Assembly: GCA_017467225.1 (NCBI GenBank)
Contig: JAFTSR010000094.1
Span: forward strand, 1 to 5,783
DNA length: 5,783 nt
Direction of reading: 5' to 3'
DNA from: Clostridia bacterium
Lineage (GTDB): Bacteria; Bacillota_A; Clostridia; Oscillospirales; CAG-272
In this document: piece after piece, positions 4,977 to 5,783 of the stretch
How the letters are laid out: each line of letters opens with the position of its first letter
Numbering within the stretch: position 1 is the stretch's first letter
Program-made: the position numbers and the translations under genes
Notes under the pieces: generated by a model
Told to the model about the DNA's origin: nothing
What the model saw: only the letters and a program-made list of their open reading frames with translations
Database searches by the model: none

Positions 4977-5783
4977 ATGTCTGATATTCAAGTACAAAAT
5001 CTTACGCTGGCGAAAACGCTCAGCCCGGCACCCGTTATGTGTCATTTCGCCGCTGTTTCCAATATTCCGCGCGGCTCCGGTAATGAGGCCGGTGTGGCAG
5101 ATTATCTCGTCGCCTTTGCGCACGCCCGGGGGCTTGCCTGCTACCGCGATACCACCAACAACGTGTTGATCAAGGCACCCGCTACGCCCGGCTATGAGAA
5201 CGCACCTGCCCTGCTTCTGCAGGGACACACCGATATGGTCTGCGAGAAAAATGCAGATACCGTACACGATTTTGAAAACGATCCCATTCGCCTCATGCTT
5301 GACGGCGAATATCTGCGCGCCGACGGCACGACGCTGGGCGGCGATAACGGCATCGCCGTGGCGTATATGCTGGCGCTGCTGGAGAGCACCGATCTTCCGC
5401 ATCCTGCGCTGGAGTGCCTGTTCACTGCCGGCGAGGAGGTCGGCATGGACGGTGCCATTGCTTTCGATTATTCGCAAATTCAGGCTAAGCATATGATCAA
5501 TCTGGACAGCGAGGCTGAGGAGCAGATCACGGTCGGCTGTGCCGGCGGTGTGCGAAGCGACCTGACCCTTCCCGTGACCCGACGTGCACGAGAGGACGGC
5601 GAGACCTATTTGCGCGTGTCGCTGCGCGGTCTTTGCGGCGGTCACAGCGGTGAGGACATCAACCGCGGCAGAAGTGGCGCCAACGCACTGCTTGTTCGCC
5701 TTCTGTCCACGCTGCTGCGCGACGTCACGTTTGATCTTGTGCGTGTGGACGGTGGCTCCAAGGATAACGCCATTCCGCGCGAG
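4977..5783 (+). CDS. pepD: Aminoacyl-histidine dipeptidase PepD, M20C family, 5' part (3' end outside window)
   Basis: A cytosolic zinc exopeptidase that cleaves Xaa-His and a range of other dipeptides, releasing amino acids from imported or recycled peptides. The first 269 residues are visible, out of about 480-490 usual for the family. M20 metal-site motifs are complete so far: GHTDMVCEK (H84 ligand, D86 catalytic), DGTTLGGDNG (D123 bridging ligand), FTAGEEVGMDGA (E153 general base, E154 ligand) and NLDSEAEE (D177 ligand). From memory these correspond to the E. coli PepD residues H80, D82, D119, E149, E150 and D173 at a constant offset of four. GGHSGEDINRG (221-231) belongs to the start of the lid/dimerisation domain; the last zinc ligand lies beyond the window. 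The ATG at 4977 is preceded by AGGGGAG at 6 nt spacing. No terminator or promoter is visible in the 59-nt gap after the mreB-like gene, so co-transcription is likely. Confidence 0.92.
   Translation, partial: MSDIQVQNLTLAKTLSPAPVMCHFAAVSNIPRGSGNEAGVADYLVAFAHARGLACYRDTTNNVLIKAPATPGYENAPALLLQGHTDMVCEKNADTVHDFENDPIRLMLDGEYLRADGTTLGGDNGIAVAYMLALLESTDLPHPALECLFTAGEEVGMDGAIAFDYSQIQAKHMINLDSEAEEQITVGCAGGVRSDLTLPVTRRAREDGETYLRVSLRGLCGGHSGEDINRGRSGANALLVRLLSTLLRDVTFDLVRVDGGSKDNAIPRE

Noticed and set aside
4704..5645. 313-codon - strand open frame opposite the mreB-like gene and pepD
   Set aside because: It spans two well-supported genes and their gap in antisense and has no ribosome site or family motif.

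Overview
The window (5,783 nt, fairly GC-rich, short intergenic gaps, strong GGAGG-type ribosome binding sites) looks like chromosomal DNA of a low-redundancy Firmicute. The sepF-yggT-ylmH order is the Bacillota cell-division neighbourhood. The moderately high GC and hairpin-rich intergenic repeats suggest a member of the Clostridia (Oscillospiraceae/Ruminococcaceae-like), but this placement is inference. No phage, transposase, CRISPR array, rRNA or tRNA gene is visible.

Layout. On the + strand, 1-1586 carries the 3' part of sepF (FtsZ membrane anchor), a short yggT/ylmG gene read from a TTG start, and ylmH (S4-domain RNA-binding protein). In Bacillus these genes are followed by divIVA; here they are followed by a gene-free stretch of about 430 nt (1587-2017). 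That stretch holds five inverted repeats, apparently a composite repetitive element, and a bidirectional-looking terminator. On the - strand, queA (3541-2465, queuosine biosynthesis) is followed by secG (2257-2018, preprotein translocase subunit). Each has its own promoter of the form TTGCAA-N17-TATAAT, with a weak terminator-like hairpin between them. Divergent from queA on the + strand is a gene for a divergent MreB/Mbl-family actin homologue (3781-4917). After a 59-nt gap comes the 5' part of pepD, an M20C aminoacyl-histidine dipeptidase, cut by the window end at codon 269.

How they fit together. The first block concerns septum assembly and its translation-associated partner. secG and queA are housekeeping genes for protein export and tRNA modification. 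The MreB-like gene concerns cell shape, but mreC and mreD do not follow it and several nucleotide-pocket motifs depart from the canonical ones. I see no clear new multi-gene system. The points most worth following up are the atypical MreB paralogue, the 1607-1909 repeat cluster, the matching queA/secG promoters, and the structured secG leader.
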